From an uncultured Pelagibacteraceae bacterium (GTDB lineage: Bacteria; Pseudomonadota; Alphaproteobacteria; Pelagibacterales; AG-422-B15), in contig CACFYZ010000003.1 of assembly GCA_902570675.1 (NCBI GenBank), positions 1 through 64,000 of the forward strand: DNA of 64,000 bases, read 5' to 3'. A program made the position numbers and the translations under genes. Positions 10,166 through 19,201 of this stretch are shown here, piece after piece. The notes under the pieces are model-generated. The model worked only from the letters and a program-made list of their open reading frames with translations. It did no database searches and was not told the origin of the DNA. Within the stretch, counting starts at the first letter, position 1. Every line of letters starts with the position of its first letter.

Positions 10166-10190
10166 AATTTAATTCAAAACAGTAAGATTT

Positions 10191-12131
10191 ATGGGAAAAT
10201 TACTGTGGCAAGCTACAGAACAAAGAAGTAAGCAAGCAAACTTAATCAAATACTATGATTATCTTAAAAAAGATTATTCACTAAACTTTGATTATGATTA
10301 TGACTCTCTATTCAACTGGAGTATAGCTAAACCTAATTTATTTTGGACAAGTCTCTTAAATTATTTCGACATAAATTTTAGTGGAAATTCAAGTCCTGCT
10401 ATAAGTGAAGGTGAAAATATTTATGACAAAAAATTTTTTCCAAACGTTAAGCTTAGCTATAGTGAGAATATCATTAATAATTTAAATTCTAGTCCTATTC
10501 TCTATATAAATGAAAACGGTTTTAAAAAATATTACATAAAAGAAGAAATTATTAATAAAGTAAATGTAATTTCAAAATACTTGAGGTCAATCGGTGTAAA
10601 AAAAGGAGATAGAATAGTCGGTGTTGTAAGCAATAATGCTGAAACATTAATTTCATTTCTTGCAGTAAATTCAATTGGAGCAATATGGTCTTCTTGTTCT
10701 CCAGATTTTGGCGAGCAGGCTATACTAGATAGGTTTAATCAAATAGAGCCAAAAATTTTGTTTTATTCTAGTAATTATGTTTACGGAGGAAAGAAATTCG
10801 AAATTTTAAAAAAAATAAAAAGTATTGAAAGTGTTCTTAATACATTAGAGGAGTCTATATGTATTGATACTTCAGAAAATGATAAAAGTTTTGTTGATAA
10901 AAAACTCAATGATTATGAAGAAAACAATAAAGACTTGGCAGATCTCTTCTTTGAAAGATGCAATTTTAATGATCCAATGTATATATTGTACTCTAGTGGC
11001 ACGACAGGAAAGCCAAAATGCATCCTCCATAATACTGGAGGTCCATTAATTCAGCATTTGAAGGAACAGCAGCTTCACGGCGATATTTCTGAAAATGATA
11101 AGTTATTCTATTTTACTACATGTGGATGGATGATGTGGAATTGGCTTATTTCTGGTCTCGCCTCCAAAGCTACAATAGTTCTCTATGAAGGATCTCCTTT
11201 CTTTCCAAAGCAGGACTCGCTTTTTAAATTAGCAGAAGAGGAGGGAATTACTTGTTTTGGAACCAGTGCAAAGTTCATTGATGCGTTAAGAAATAATCAA
11301 ATTCAAATTTCAAATAATTTTAATCTTACCAAACTGAAAACAATTTTAAGTACAGGATCTCCATTAGTTAGTGAAAGCTTTGAGTATGTATATAGAAATA
11401 TAAAGAAAGACGTTCATTTGGCGTCTATCAGCGGAGGTACTGATATTGTCTCATGTTTTGTCGGAGGTAATCCAACAGGTCCTGTATTTTCAGGGGAGAT
11501 TCAGTGTGAATGTTTGGGAGTCAATGTTGACATATACAACGAAGAGGGTAACCGAACTCTTCAAAAAGGAGAATTGGTATGTAAGTCAGCACTTCCTTCA
11601 ATGCCAATAGGATTTTGGAACGATAGAAATAGAGAAAAATATATAAATTCATATTTTTCAAAATATACAAATATTTGGACACAAGGTGATTACGCAACAA
11701 AAACAGAAAAAAAAGGTTTCATAATTTATGGACGCTCTGACTCAACTCTTAATCCTGGTGGTATAAGAATTGGAACTGCAGAAATATACAGAGCTGTTGA
11801 GAAACTTGATGAAGTAAATGAGTCAATAGTAGTTGGTCAGGAATGGAATAATGATGTCAGGATTATTTTATTTGTAACTCTTAAAGAGAAAATTGATCTG
11901 AATGATGAACTTGTATCAAGAATTAAGGAAAATATTAAAAGTTCAACATCAATCAGACATGTACCCGCTAAGATTATTCATGTTAATGATATTCCTAGAA
12001 CACGCAGCGGTAAGATCGCTGAGCTGACTGTAAGGGATATTATTAATGGTGAAAAAGTGAAAAATATAGAGGCACTTGCAAATCCAAGTTGTCTGTCAGA
12101 TTACGAAAATATTGAAGAATTAGATTATTAA
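10191..12131 (+). CDS. Acetoacetyl-CoA synthetase
   Basis: Adenylation motif ILYSSGTTGKPKCILH; N-terminal ACAS-type region, TTCGWMMWNWLISGLASKATIVLYEGSP characteristic of acetoacetate-CoA ligases. Confidence 0.9.
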   Translation: MGKLLWQATEQRSKQANLIKYYDYLKKDYSLNFDYDYDSLFNWSIAKPNLFWTSLLNYFDINFSGNSSPAISEGENIYDKKFFPNVKLSYSENIINNLNSSPILYINENGFKKYYIKEEIINKVNVISKYLRSIGVKKGDRIVGVVSNNAETLISFLAVNSIGAIWSSCSPDFGEQAILDRFNQIEPKILFYSSNYVYGGKKFEILKKIKSIESVLNTLEESICIDTSENDKSFVDKKLNDYEENNKDLADLFFERCNFNDPMYILYSSGTTGKPKCILHNTGGPLIQHLKEQQLHGDISENDKLFYFTTCGWMMWNWLISGLASKATIVLYEGSPFFPKQDSLFKLAEEEGITCFGTSAKFIDALRNNQIQISNNFNLTKLKTILSTGSPLVSESFEYVYRNIKKDVHLASISGGTDIVSCFVGGNPTGPVFSGEIQCECLGVNVDIYNEEGNRTLQKGELVCKSALPSMPIGFWNDRNREKYINSYFSKYTNIWTQGDYATKTEKKGFIIYGRSDSTLNPGGIRIGTAEIYRAVEKLDEVNESIVVGQEWNNDVRIILFVTLKEKIDLNDELVSRIKENIKSSTSIRHVPAKIIHVNDIPRTRSGKIAELTVRDIINGEKVKNIEALANPSCLSDYENIEELDY

Positions 12132-12147
12132 TCATATATTTTCAAAT

Positions 12148-13242
12148 ATGAGACTAGACTTTGACTCAAACGAATTAAGGGTATTTGATAAAGAGGAAAT
12201 CTTTAAAATACATCCTTTATGGATACGGGAACGATCAACAGAAAAAGGAGAGGTTGATCAAAATTCTTTTCAAAGATTGTATGATCCCGAAAAGATTAAG
12301 CCAGATTTAAAAATAAAAAATGCTCAATTACTAGCAAATAACAAAATGTACATCGAATTTTCAGATAACCACAATGCAACCTATTGTCTAGAAAAGTTGG
12401 TAACAGAAATTACAAGATCTAATATTATGCCGCCAAAGATCTACTGGAATAAAAATGATGTTAAGTTTAAAAAATTTCATTTTGTCGAGGGAGAAAAAGA
12501 AAATTGGCAGTTGTTTGAAATTTTAAAATTTTACCATCAGTATGGGTATGTTGTAATTGAAGGTTTGCCAGCCAAGGATGGAGAAGTGATAAAATTCGCA
12601 GAAAAGATTGGTTTTGTGAGAGAAACTAACTTTGGTAAGTTATTTAATGTTAGGTCTGAGAAACAACCTAATGATTTAGCTTATACGTCGATTGAATTAG
12701 AATCACATACAGATAATCCCTATAGAAAACCAGTGCCATCAATTCAATTTTTATTTTGTATAGAAAACAGTTGTAAAGGTGGAGATTCTACTGTTGTAGA
12801 CGGTTTCAAAGTTGCGGAGGATTTAAAAAAAGAAAATCCTAAAGCTTTTAACATTCTAAAAAACACTTTGATAAACTATAAATTTGAGGATAACGACGCT
12901 ATTTTAGAAAAGACTGGAAAAATTATAAAATTAAGTGCCAGAGGCGAACTAAAACAAATAAAATATAGCAATCGGTTAGACTTTGTATTTTATGATGAGC
13001 CGCATGTTCTTGAAGAATTTTATGCTGCGAAAAGAGTTATGCATCAAATGATTAATTCTGATAAATATATATTACAATTTCATTTAGAGCCTGGTAATCT
13101 ATTAATTATGAATAATTATAGAACTTTGCATGGAAGACGAAGCTATAGCACTTCTGAAGGAAGTCGATGGCTTCAAGGTTTATATATTGATCATGATTCA
13201 GCTGAAAGTAAATACAAACTCCTCGCTAAAGAAGTTAAATGA
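12148..13242 (+). CDS. Fe(II)/2OG oxygenase, BBOX-like; candidate TmpA (2-trimethylammonioethylphosphonate hydroxylase)
   Basis: HTDNPYRKPVPSIQFLFC Fe-site motif, RTLHGRRSY distal His, N-terminal BBOX-like domain without the usual Cys cluster; 4-nt overlap with HD-domain gene. Confidence 0.75.
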   Translation: MRLDFDSNELRVFDKEEIFKIHPLWIRERSTEKGEVDQNSFQRLYDPEKIKPDLKIKNAQLLANNKMYIEFSDNHNATYCLEKLVTEITRSNIMPPKIYWNKNDVKFKKFHFVEGEKENWQLFEILKFYHQYGYVVIEGLPAKDGEVIKFAEKIGFVRETNFGKLFNVRSEKQPNDLAYTSIELESHTDNPYRKPVPSIQFLFCIENSCKGGDSTVVDGFKVAEDLKKENPKAFNILKNTLINYKFEDNDAILEKTGKIIKLSARGELKQIKYSNRLDFVFYDEPHVLEEFYAAKRVMHQMINSDKYILQFHLEPGNLLIMNNYRTLHGRRSYSTSEGSRWLQGLYIDHDSAESKYKLLAKEVK

Positions 13243-13790
13243 AGACAGTCAAGTTTACTCAGATGAAAGATGGGTCAAGAGAAGATTATGAACTATTGGC
13301 TGAATATGAAAAAAGCTATGTACATGAACTCCCTGATCGAATCTTGAACTCATTAAAAAACTTAGACAATTCAGTGGATGGTTATCAAGTTACAAGACTT
13401 GAGCATTCTCTTCAGTCAGCAACTAGAGCGGAAAAAGATGGTGCAGATGAGGAAATGATTGTTGCAACACTATTACACGATATTGGAGATTCTTTGGCCC
13501 CTTATAATCACAGTCAATTAATAGCAGCAGTTTTGAGGCCTTATGTTTCAGAAAAGATCCATTGGATCATGCTACATCACGGTCTTTTTCAAGAATATTA
13601 CTATGCACATCATTTAGGTAAAGATAGGAATTCACGTGATAAATTTAGAGACCACCCTTACTACCAAGATGCGGTTGATTTTTGCGAGAAGTGGGATCAA
13701 AAGTCGTTTGACCCTGATTATGAGTCGTTTCCATTAGAACATTTCGAACCTATGGTGAGAAGATTATTCTCTAAAGAACCAAATTTTTAA
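13239..13790 (+). CDS. HD-domain protein of PhnZ/TmpB type (candidate mixed-valent diiron oxygenase)
   Basis: LEHSLQ...LLHDIGD...YNHSQL...LHHGLFQ...KWDQ candidate metal ligands; H56 to H80 spacing of 24 equals PhnZ H34 to H58 as I recall it. Confidence 0.72.
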   Translation: MKTVKFTQMKDGSREDYELLAEYEKSYVHELPDRILNSLKNLDNSVDGYQVTRLEHSLQSATRAEKDGADEEMIVATLLHDIGDSLAPYNHSQLIAAVLRPYVSEKIHWIMLHHGLFQEYYYAHHLGKDRNSRDKFRDHPYYQDAVDFCEKWDQKSFDPDYESFPLEHFEPMVRRLFSKEPNF

Positions 13791-14914
13791 GCTATTTTTT
13801 TTATGATAACATTCCCGACTGAATAACCGGCTCCAAACGAACAAATGATTGCCAAATCGTTTATATTTAATGAGTGATTATATTTGTGAAAGGCAATGAT
13901 AGAGCCAGCAGAGCTAGTATTTGCATATTCGTCTAGAACAACGGGAGCTAATTCTTTAGGAGCATCTTTTCCTAGAATGTATTTTGAAATCAAAATATTC
14001 ATATTCTCATTCGCCTGATGAAGATACATACATTTTAAATCATTTGCTGATAAATTATTATCTTGCAAATGAGATTTAATTAAATTTGAAACTTCTGGGA
14101 CTACCTCTTTAAAAACTTTTCTTCCATTTTGATGGAATAATTTGTCTGGTTTACCAACACCAATAGGAGATGAATTATTCAAGAAACCATAGTTGTTTCT
14201 TATATTATTTGAAAACTTGGTTAATAATCTTGTACCAATTATTTCATAAGAATTTTCCTTAATATTATTTTCGTCAAGACGTTCAATAATCACTGCAGTT
14301 GCAACATCACCAAAAATGAAATGACAGTCCCGGTCTTTAAAATTTAAATGTCCTGTGCATATTTCAGGATTTATCATTATCGCTGATTTTATACTTCCTG
14401 TTTTGACCATATCAAAAATAGTTTGAATACCAAAAGTAGCTGATGAGCATGCAACATTCATATCAAAAGCAAAACCCTCTATGCCTAATGCGTTTTGTAT
14501 TTCAATGGCAATTGCTGGATAAGCGCGTTCAAGATTTGAACAAGCAACAATTACTGCATCAATATCTTTTGCATTAATATTTGCATTTTTTATTGCATCT
14601 TGAGCAGCTATGACTCCCATTTCTGCTAAATTTGATAATTCTTCTTCAGACCTCTCTCTTAAGTTTGGTCTCATAAAAGAGGTATCTAGAATGCCAGACT
14701 TATTTTGTACATACCTCGATTTAACACCTGATGCCTTTTCAATAAAATCAGCACTGGATTTTTCTAAAGGTTGAATTTTACCAGTATCTATATCATTTGA
14801 ATTTATTTTATTAAATTCATCAACATACTTGTTATATGACTCAACTAATTCCTCATTTGATATTTTTTCTTTGGGAGTGTAGAGACCAGTTCCAGATATT
14901 TGAGCTTTATACAT
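13787..14914 (-). CDS. 3-oxoacyl-ACP synthase III (KAS III) family protein
   Basis: Cys in NVACSSATFGIQ, His in YLHQANENMN, Asn in YANTSSAGS. Confidence 0.88.
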   Translation of the reverse strand: MYKAQISGTGLYTPKEKISNEELVESYNKYVDEFNKINSNDIDTGKIQPLEKSSADFIEKASGVKSRYVQNKSGILDTSFMRPNLRERSEEELSNLAEMGVIAAQDAIKNANINAKDIDAVIVACSNLERAYPAIAIEIQNALGIEGFAFDMNVACSSATFGIQTIFDMVKTGSIKSAIMINPEICTGHLNFKDRDCHFIFGDVATAVIIERLDENNIKENSYEIIGTRLLTKFSNNIRNNYGFLNNSSPIGVGKPDKLFHQNGRKVFKEVVPEVSNLIKSHLQDNNLSANDLKCMYLHQANENMNILISKYILGKDAPKELAPVVLDEYANTSSAGSIIAFHKYNHSLNINDLAIICSFGAGYSVGNVIIKKIA

Positions 14915-14987
14915 ATTCTGAAATTATAAAATCTAAGTGGGTGTTTTAACCAATTAACTTTTTTTTCTAATTGTTACAAATCACAGA

Positions 14988-15014
14988 AAACTGACCCTTT
15001 GGAAGGGTCAGTTT
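14988..15014 (-). terminator. Intrinsic terminator hairpin for the small lipoprotein gene
   Basis: 12-bp perfect stem AAACTGACCCTT / AAGGGTCAGTTT with 3-nt loop; on minus strand ends in TTTTC, 7 nt past the lipoprotein stop. Confidence 0.8.
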
Positions 15015-15021
15015 CTAATAT

Positions 15022-15138
15022 TTATATTCCTGGAATATAAGGAACACCATCACCTTTTACGGTTTCATTAATGCTTTGTAGTGTAGTACACGCTGAAATC
15101 ATAAAACTGAAGGCTAAAACTGTAAGAGTAGTACGCAT
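15022..15138 (-). CDS. Small entericidin-like lipoprotein (38 aa), not in supplied ORF track
   Basis: Hand translation MRTTLTVLAFSFMISACTTLQSINETVKGDGVPYIPGI*; signal peptide with lipobox-like ISAC; followed by terminator. Confidence 0.72.
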   Translation of the reverse strand: MRTTLTVLAFSFMISACTTLQSINETVKGDGVPYIPGI

Positions 15139-15209
15139 GCTGTTTCTCCAATTAATTTATAAACACTATATTTAATTAAGTGCCAATTACAATTAATATG
15201 TTGAGAATC

Positions 15210-15458
15210 ATGAAATTCTATGTGTATATTATTGGAACAATCAACCCTAGAGCCAGAACATATGTTGGTTGGAGTAACGACGTTAATAAAAGAATTAAGG
15301 CTCATAATACTTCGAGAGGTGCAAAATATACAAGAGGAAGTAAGTGGAAACTTCTATACAAGGAGACTTTGAATTCAAAATCTGAGGCGATGAAAAGGGA
15401 ATCAGTTTTGAAAAAAGATCGAAAGTTCAGAACTCAACTCCGAACAAAACTAATTTAA
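15210..15458 (+). CDS. GIY-YIG nuclease family protein (start at internal Met of ORF 15180..15458)
   Basis: FYVYIIG...ARTYVGWSNDVNKRIKAHN GIY-YIG-like core. Confidence 0.8.
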   Translation: MKFYVYIIGTINPRARTYVGWSNDVNKRIKAHNTSRGAKYTRGSKWKLLYKETLNSKSEAMKRESVLKKDRKFRTQLRTKLI

Positions 15459-15872
15459 TGTTCCGTATTCACTTCTTCCCTTTTTCCTAAAACCATACGG
15501 TCCAGCAATATAAATTGTAATAGGTTTAATCCCTGGTTCTAAATCTACACGATGCAAATTATCAGCACTTCGAAAACCAATATAAAATCTTCCTCTCCAA
15601 ATTTTTTCTTTTTTAACATTAGTTTCCCAATAACCACCACTTAAAATTATAGTGATATAAGGAAAAGGATGATTATGTAATCCCACACCGTGATCATTAT
15701 CTAATATGTGGTGAAGAAGAATATTAAAAGGAAACCATTTAGGCCTTTTTCTAAAAAGTAAGTAATATCGTGCGGTCCACGGTTTAGCCAGGTGATATTC
15801 AGAGTGAGATGGACCTCGATCCATCACGACTTTTTTTCGCCCTAATTTTTCTAGTATCTTAAGAAAAAGCAT
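15450..15872 (-). CDS. Hypothetical protein, cupin-like
   Basis: HHILDNDHGVGLHNHPFPYITIILSGGYWE cupin-like metal motif; start trimmed to Met18 of the track ORF because its 5' end overlaps tRNA-Arg. Confidence 0.6.
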   Translation of the reverse strand: MLFLKILEKLGRKKVVMDRGPSHSEYHLAKPWTARYYLLFRKRPKWFPFNILLHHILDNDHGVGLHNHPFPYITIILSGGYWETNVKKEKIWRGRFYIGFRSADNLHRVDLEPGIKPITIYIAGPYGFRKKGRSEYGTLN

Positions 15873-15895
15873 GATACGTGAAATATAGTATAGAT

Positions 15896-15972
15896 GCGTC
15901 CGTAGCTCAACTGGATAGAGCATCAGACTTCGGATCTGAGGGTTGAGGGTTCGAATCCTTCCGGGCGCACCA
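15896..15972 (+). tRNA. tRNA-Arg (anticodon TCG), CCA encoded
   Basis: Acceptor GCGTCCG/CGGGCGC, D-arm AGCTCAACTGGATAGAGC, anticodon loop CTTCGGA, T-arm GGGTTCGAATCC. Confidence 0.95.
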
Positions 15973-15983
15973 AAAAAAATGTT

Positions 15984-16583
15984 ATGAAAATATACAAGCC
16001 ATTTGGACCAACAATAGGAAAAACAAAGCTATCATCAAGAATTGTTGATAGTTTAAATAAGTTTTCCGAAAGCGTCGCTAGAAATAAAAAACTTTCCAAA
16101 AAGTATGATTATGACCATCAACTCATAGGTAGTATGAAGCAGCAATTTAGGATACCAACTAAAGTTCTGAAAACAGGAATTGAAAGACAAATAATTAATT
16201 CTATAAAAGATTATTATAAAAAAACTTTAAATATCAAAGTTAAAAAAATTAAAATCGAAAAAGCCTGGATTGTAAGTCAATACGCAGGTGATTTTAATCC
16301 ACCTCATTTACATAGAGGAAATATAAGTGGAGTTGGCTACTTAAAGATTCCTTCATCTATTAAATTAAATAAAGAAAAAGATTTAGCGGGTTTGATTTCT
16401 TTTTTTGATGGACGTGTTTCTATGCCGAGAAATAGTCCGCCACTCGTTAAACACCGTGAAACATTTAAGCCAAAAACTGGAGATTTATACATTTTTCCAT
16501 CTTTTTTGATGCATGACGTTCATCCGTTTAGAGGAGATGGTGAAAGAAGATGTTTTTCTTTTAATGCCTTTGTCGATGCCTAA
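15984..16583 (+). CDS. Putative 2OG-Fe(II) oxygenase family protein
   Basis: AWIVSQYAGDFNPPHLHRGNISGVGYLKIP and GDLYIFPSFLMHDVHPFRGDGERRCFSFNAF: HxH...H...R pattern. Confidence 0.7.
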   Translation: MKIYKPFGPTIGKTKLSSRIVDSLNKFSESVARNKKLSKKYDYDHQLIGSMKQQFRIPTKVLKTGIERQIINSIKDYYKKTLNIKVKKIKIEKAWIVSQYAGDFNPPHLHRGNISGVGYLKIPSSIKLNKEKDLAGLISFFDGRVSMPRNSPPLVKHRETFKPKTGDLYIFPSFLMHDVHPFRGDGERRCFSFNAFVDA

Positions 16584-17217
16584 GTATTTTCTTATTGAAA
16601 TTCTTAAATTCTCTATAAATTAATTCTTTTGATAAAGCACCTTCTCGAATAATTTTTACTTGTTTATTTTTCGTTTCTACTAAAGTTGACTCTTTAAAGC
16701 TCATATTTCCTTCACTCTCAATTGCGAAAGCAACATCATATGAATTAATAATCATTAACTTACGGAGAGATCTTGTATTTTTTTCACCATGAATATTTGC
16801 ACTTGTTGTTGCTAATGGTCTTTTAATACATTTTATTATTTTTATAACTTCTTTGTTCTTTGGTATCCGTATACCTATCTTTGATAATCTTTTGTCACCA
16901 TTATATATATTTCTTACTTTTTTTCTTAAAACGAGTGTTAACGGTCCTGGCCAATATTTAGAAGCAAGGTACTCTTCAAAAGGTGAAAAAGTAGCTAGTT
17001 TTTTAGCTTCAGTAATTGAGTCAGTAAATAAAATTAGAGGGAATTTTTTAGGCCTTTTTTTTATTTTAAATATGTTTTCAACACCATGAAGACTTTTCGC
17101 GTTCGCTGCAATACCGTAAACTGTATCTGTTGGTATAACTATCGTCTTACCAGCTAGTAGACTTCTTGCTATAATTTTAATATTATTTGGGTTAAGTTTT
17201 ATTATTTTTGATTTCAT
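16561..17217 (-). CDS. tsaC: L-threonylcarbamoyladenylate synthase (TsaC/Sua5 family)
   Basis: GKTIVIPTDTVYGIAANA; KKRPKKFPLILF; PGPLTLVLRKK; TTSANIHGE. Confidence 0.92.
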   Translation of the reverse strand: MKSKIIKLNPNNIKIIARSLLAGKTIVIPTDTVYGIAANAKSLHGVENIFKIKKRPKKFPLILFTDSITEAKKLATFSPFEEYLASKYWPGPLTLVLRKKVRNIYNGDKRLSKIGIRIPKNKEVIKIIKCIKRPLATTSANIHGEKNTRSLRKLMIINSYDVAFAIESEGNMSFKESTLVETKNKQVKIIREGALSKELIYREFKNFNKKILRHRQRH

Positions 17218-17220
17218 TTA

Positions 17221-18165
17221 ATGACACAGACAGCAATATATTTTGACAATAGTTTTAAAGATCATGTATCTACTCTTGATTATCCAGAAAGATCTGATCG
17301 GATAAAAAATATCATTGATTTGATAAATAAAGAAGAATTTAAAAATTTATCAATCTTAAAACCTGATCAGGTTGATTACTCATATATTTATGCTGCACAT
17401 GATAAAGAATTTGTTGATGATACGCTTAACCGATTCCCTAAAGACGAGAAAATTGTTTTTCTTGATCAAGAAACACCCGTATCTGTTGGTTCATTTGATG
17501 CAACATTAAGAGCAGCAGGGGCTGGCATTAATGCAGCTGATAATATTATTAATGGAAACTTTACTAACGCATTTTGTATTGTAAGGCCTCCTGGCCATCA
17601 TGCATGTTATGATCGTTCTATGGGTTTTTGTGTTTTTAATAATGTTGCTATTGCTGCTGAATACTTAATAAGTAAGTATGGCTTAGAAAATATTGCTATT
17701 ATTGATTTTGATGTTCACCATGGGAATGGTACACAGGATATTTTCTACAAAAATTCAAAAGTTCACTATTACTCAACGCACCAGTACCCTTTGTATCCGG
17801 GAACGGGTGATATAAATGAGACAGGTATGGGGAATATTGTTAACGTGCCCCTAAAAGCAGGTACAAATTCATCTCAATATCATTTAGCATTTGATGAAAT
17901 AGTTGTAAAAAAACTTCATGATCAAAAACCAGATTTTCTTATTATATCTGCTGGCTTTGATGCTCATGAAAAAGATCCTCTTGCATCACTAAATCTTGTT
18001 GAAAATGATTTTAAATTGATTACACAAAAGTTGATGAGCATTGCATATCAATACTGTGATAATCGAATTATTTCTATGCTTGAAGGTGGATATGATATAC
18101 AAGCATTAGAACGCTCAATGATTGCACATATAAGAGAATTACAAAATAATGACACAAATTCCTGA
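17221..18165 (+). CDS. Histone deacetylase family protein
   Basis: RPPGHHACYDRSMGFCVFNNVAIAA; IIDFDVHHGNGTQDIFY; ISAGFDAHEKDPLA. Confidence 0.93.
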   Translation: MTQTAIYFDNSFKDHVSTLDYPERSDRIKNIIDLINKEEFKNLSILKPDQVDYSYIYAAHDKEFVDDTLNRFPKDEKIVFLDQETPVSVGSFDATLRAAGAGINAADNIINGNFTNAFCIVRPPGHHACYDRSMGFCVFNNVAIAAEYLISKYGLENIAIIDFDVHHGNGTQDIFYKNSKVHYYSTHQYPLYPGTGDINETGMGNIVNVPLKAGTNSSQYHLAFDEIVVKKLHDQKPDFLIISAGFDAHEKDPLASLNLVENDFKLITQKLMSIAYQYCDNRIISMLEGGYDIQALERSMIAHIRELQNNDTNS

Positions 18166-18382
18166 AGATATAAAAAAGCTATCTTTTGAAAAAGCAATGG
18201 AAGAACTCTCTGATATAGTTGATAATTTAGAGAGTGGAAATATAGATTTGGAAAAGTCCATTGAAAATTATACTCGTGGATCTCAACTTAGAGCGCATTG
18301 CCAGAAAAAATTAGATGACGCAGTTCTAAAGCTTGAAGAAATAAAAATATTGCCTGATGGTAAAGTATCAAAAAAAAAGTGA
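18149..18382 (+). CDS. xseB: Exodeoxyribonuclease VII small subunit
   Basis: SFEKAMEELSDIVDNLESGNIDLEKSIENYTRGSQL. Confidence 0.92.
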   Translation: MTQIPEDIKKLSFEKAMEELSDIVDNLESGNIDLEKSIENYTRGSQLRAHCQKKLDDAVLKLEEIKILPDGKVSKKK

Positions 18383-19201
18383 ATGAAAAATCAAATCATC
18401 AACAACGATTTGAAAATCTTTGCAAAAAAATTTAATAAATTCTTTAAAACAAAATTAGGTAAAGATAAAAATTTACTTAATAAAGCTATGTTATATTCAA
18501 TTAATTCCGGGGGTAAGAGATTTAGGCCTTATTTAGTATATACTTTTGGAAAGGAACTAAATTTATCTCACAATTTAATTTTTAATTTAGCCGCAATTAT
18601 CGAGATGTTGCATAATTATTCTCTCGTACACGACGACTTGCCATCTATGGATAATGATAAATTTAGGCGGGGTAAAAAAACTACACATTACAAATACAAT
18701 GAATATACAGCGATTCTCGCTGGTTGTGCTCTGTTGACTAAATCATACCAAATTCTATCAAGTAAGGCGCTTAGGCTTTCTGATAAGAAAAAAATTAAAT
18801 TAATTGATACTATTAGTAAAGTTTCAGGCGAAAAAGGACTTCTACTAGGACAATATCATGATCTAAGTATTCAATCACCTTCAATAAGTGAAAGGATAAA
18901 AGTTAATAAATTAAAAACTGCCAGATTAATGTCATATTGTTGTCAAGCTGTAGCCATTTGTGCAGGCAAAAATAAAAATATTGAAAATAACTTTAAAAAA
19001 GCTGGTCAATATATTGGTGAAATTTTTCAAATAAATGATGATTTTGTTGACTTCCCTCAAATGCCTAAGCAAGATGCTGAAAAATTGTTAGAATATAAAA
19101 AAATATTAGTTGATAAAATTCATCAAATTTTTCATGTGTTAAAATTAAGAAGAAAAAAAACTTTTTTACTTATTGATTTTGTAAAAGATTTAAAAGTTTA
19201 A
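18383..19201 (+). CDS. ispA: Farnesyl/geranyl diphosphate synthase (IspA-like), short divergent C-terminus
   Basis: [43 protein letters not shown]; second Asp motif INDDFVD. Confidence 0.85.
   Translation: MKNQIINNDLKIFAKKFNKFFKTKLGKDKNLLNKAMLYSINSGGKRFRPYLVYTFGKELNLSHNLIFNLAAIIEMLHNYSLVHDDLPSMDNDKFRRGKKTTHYKYNEYTAILAGCALLTKSYQILSSKALRLSDKKKIKLIDTISKVSGEKGLLLGQYHDLSIQSPSISERIKVNKLKTARLMSYCCQAVAICAGKNKNIENNFKKAGQYIGEIFQINDDFVDFPQMPKQDAEKLLEYKKILVDKIHQIFHVLKLRRKKTFLLIDFVKDLKV

Noticed and set aside
15114-15305. ORF 15114..15305 (-, 63 aa)
   Set aside because: Overlaps the better-supported lipoprotein signal region and the GIY-YIG gene; no signal or motif.
15896-15972. tRNA-Arg as an integration site for a mobile element next to GIY-YIG and hypothetical genes
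   Set aside because: No integrase, no repeated tRNA 3' end and no phage genes seen nearby; the GIY-YIG protein resembles the common small UPF0213-like type rather than a homing endonuclease in an intron.
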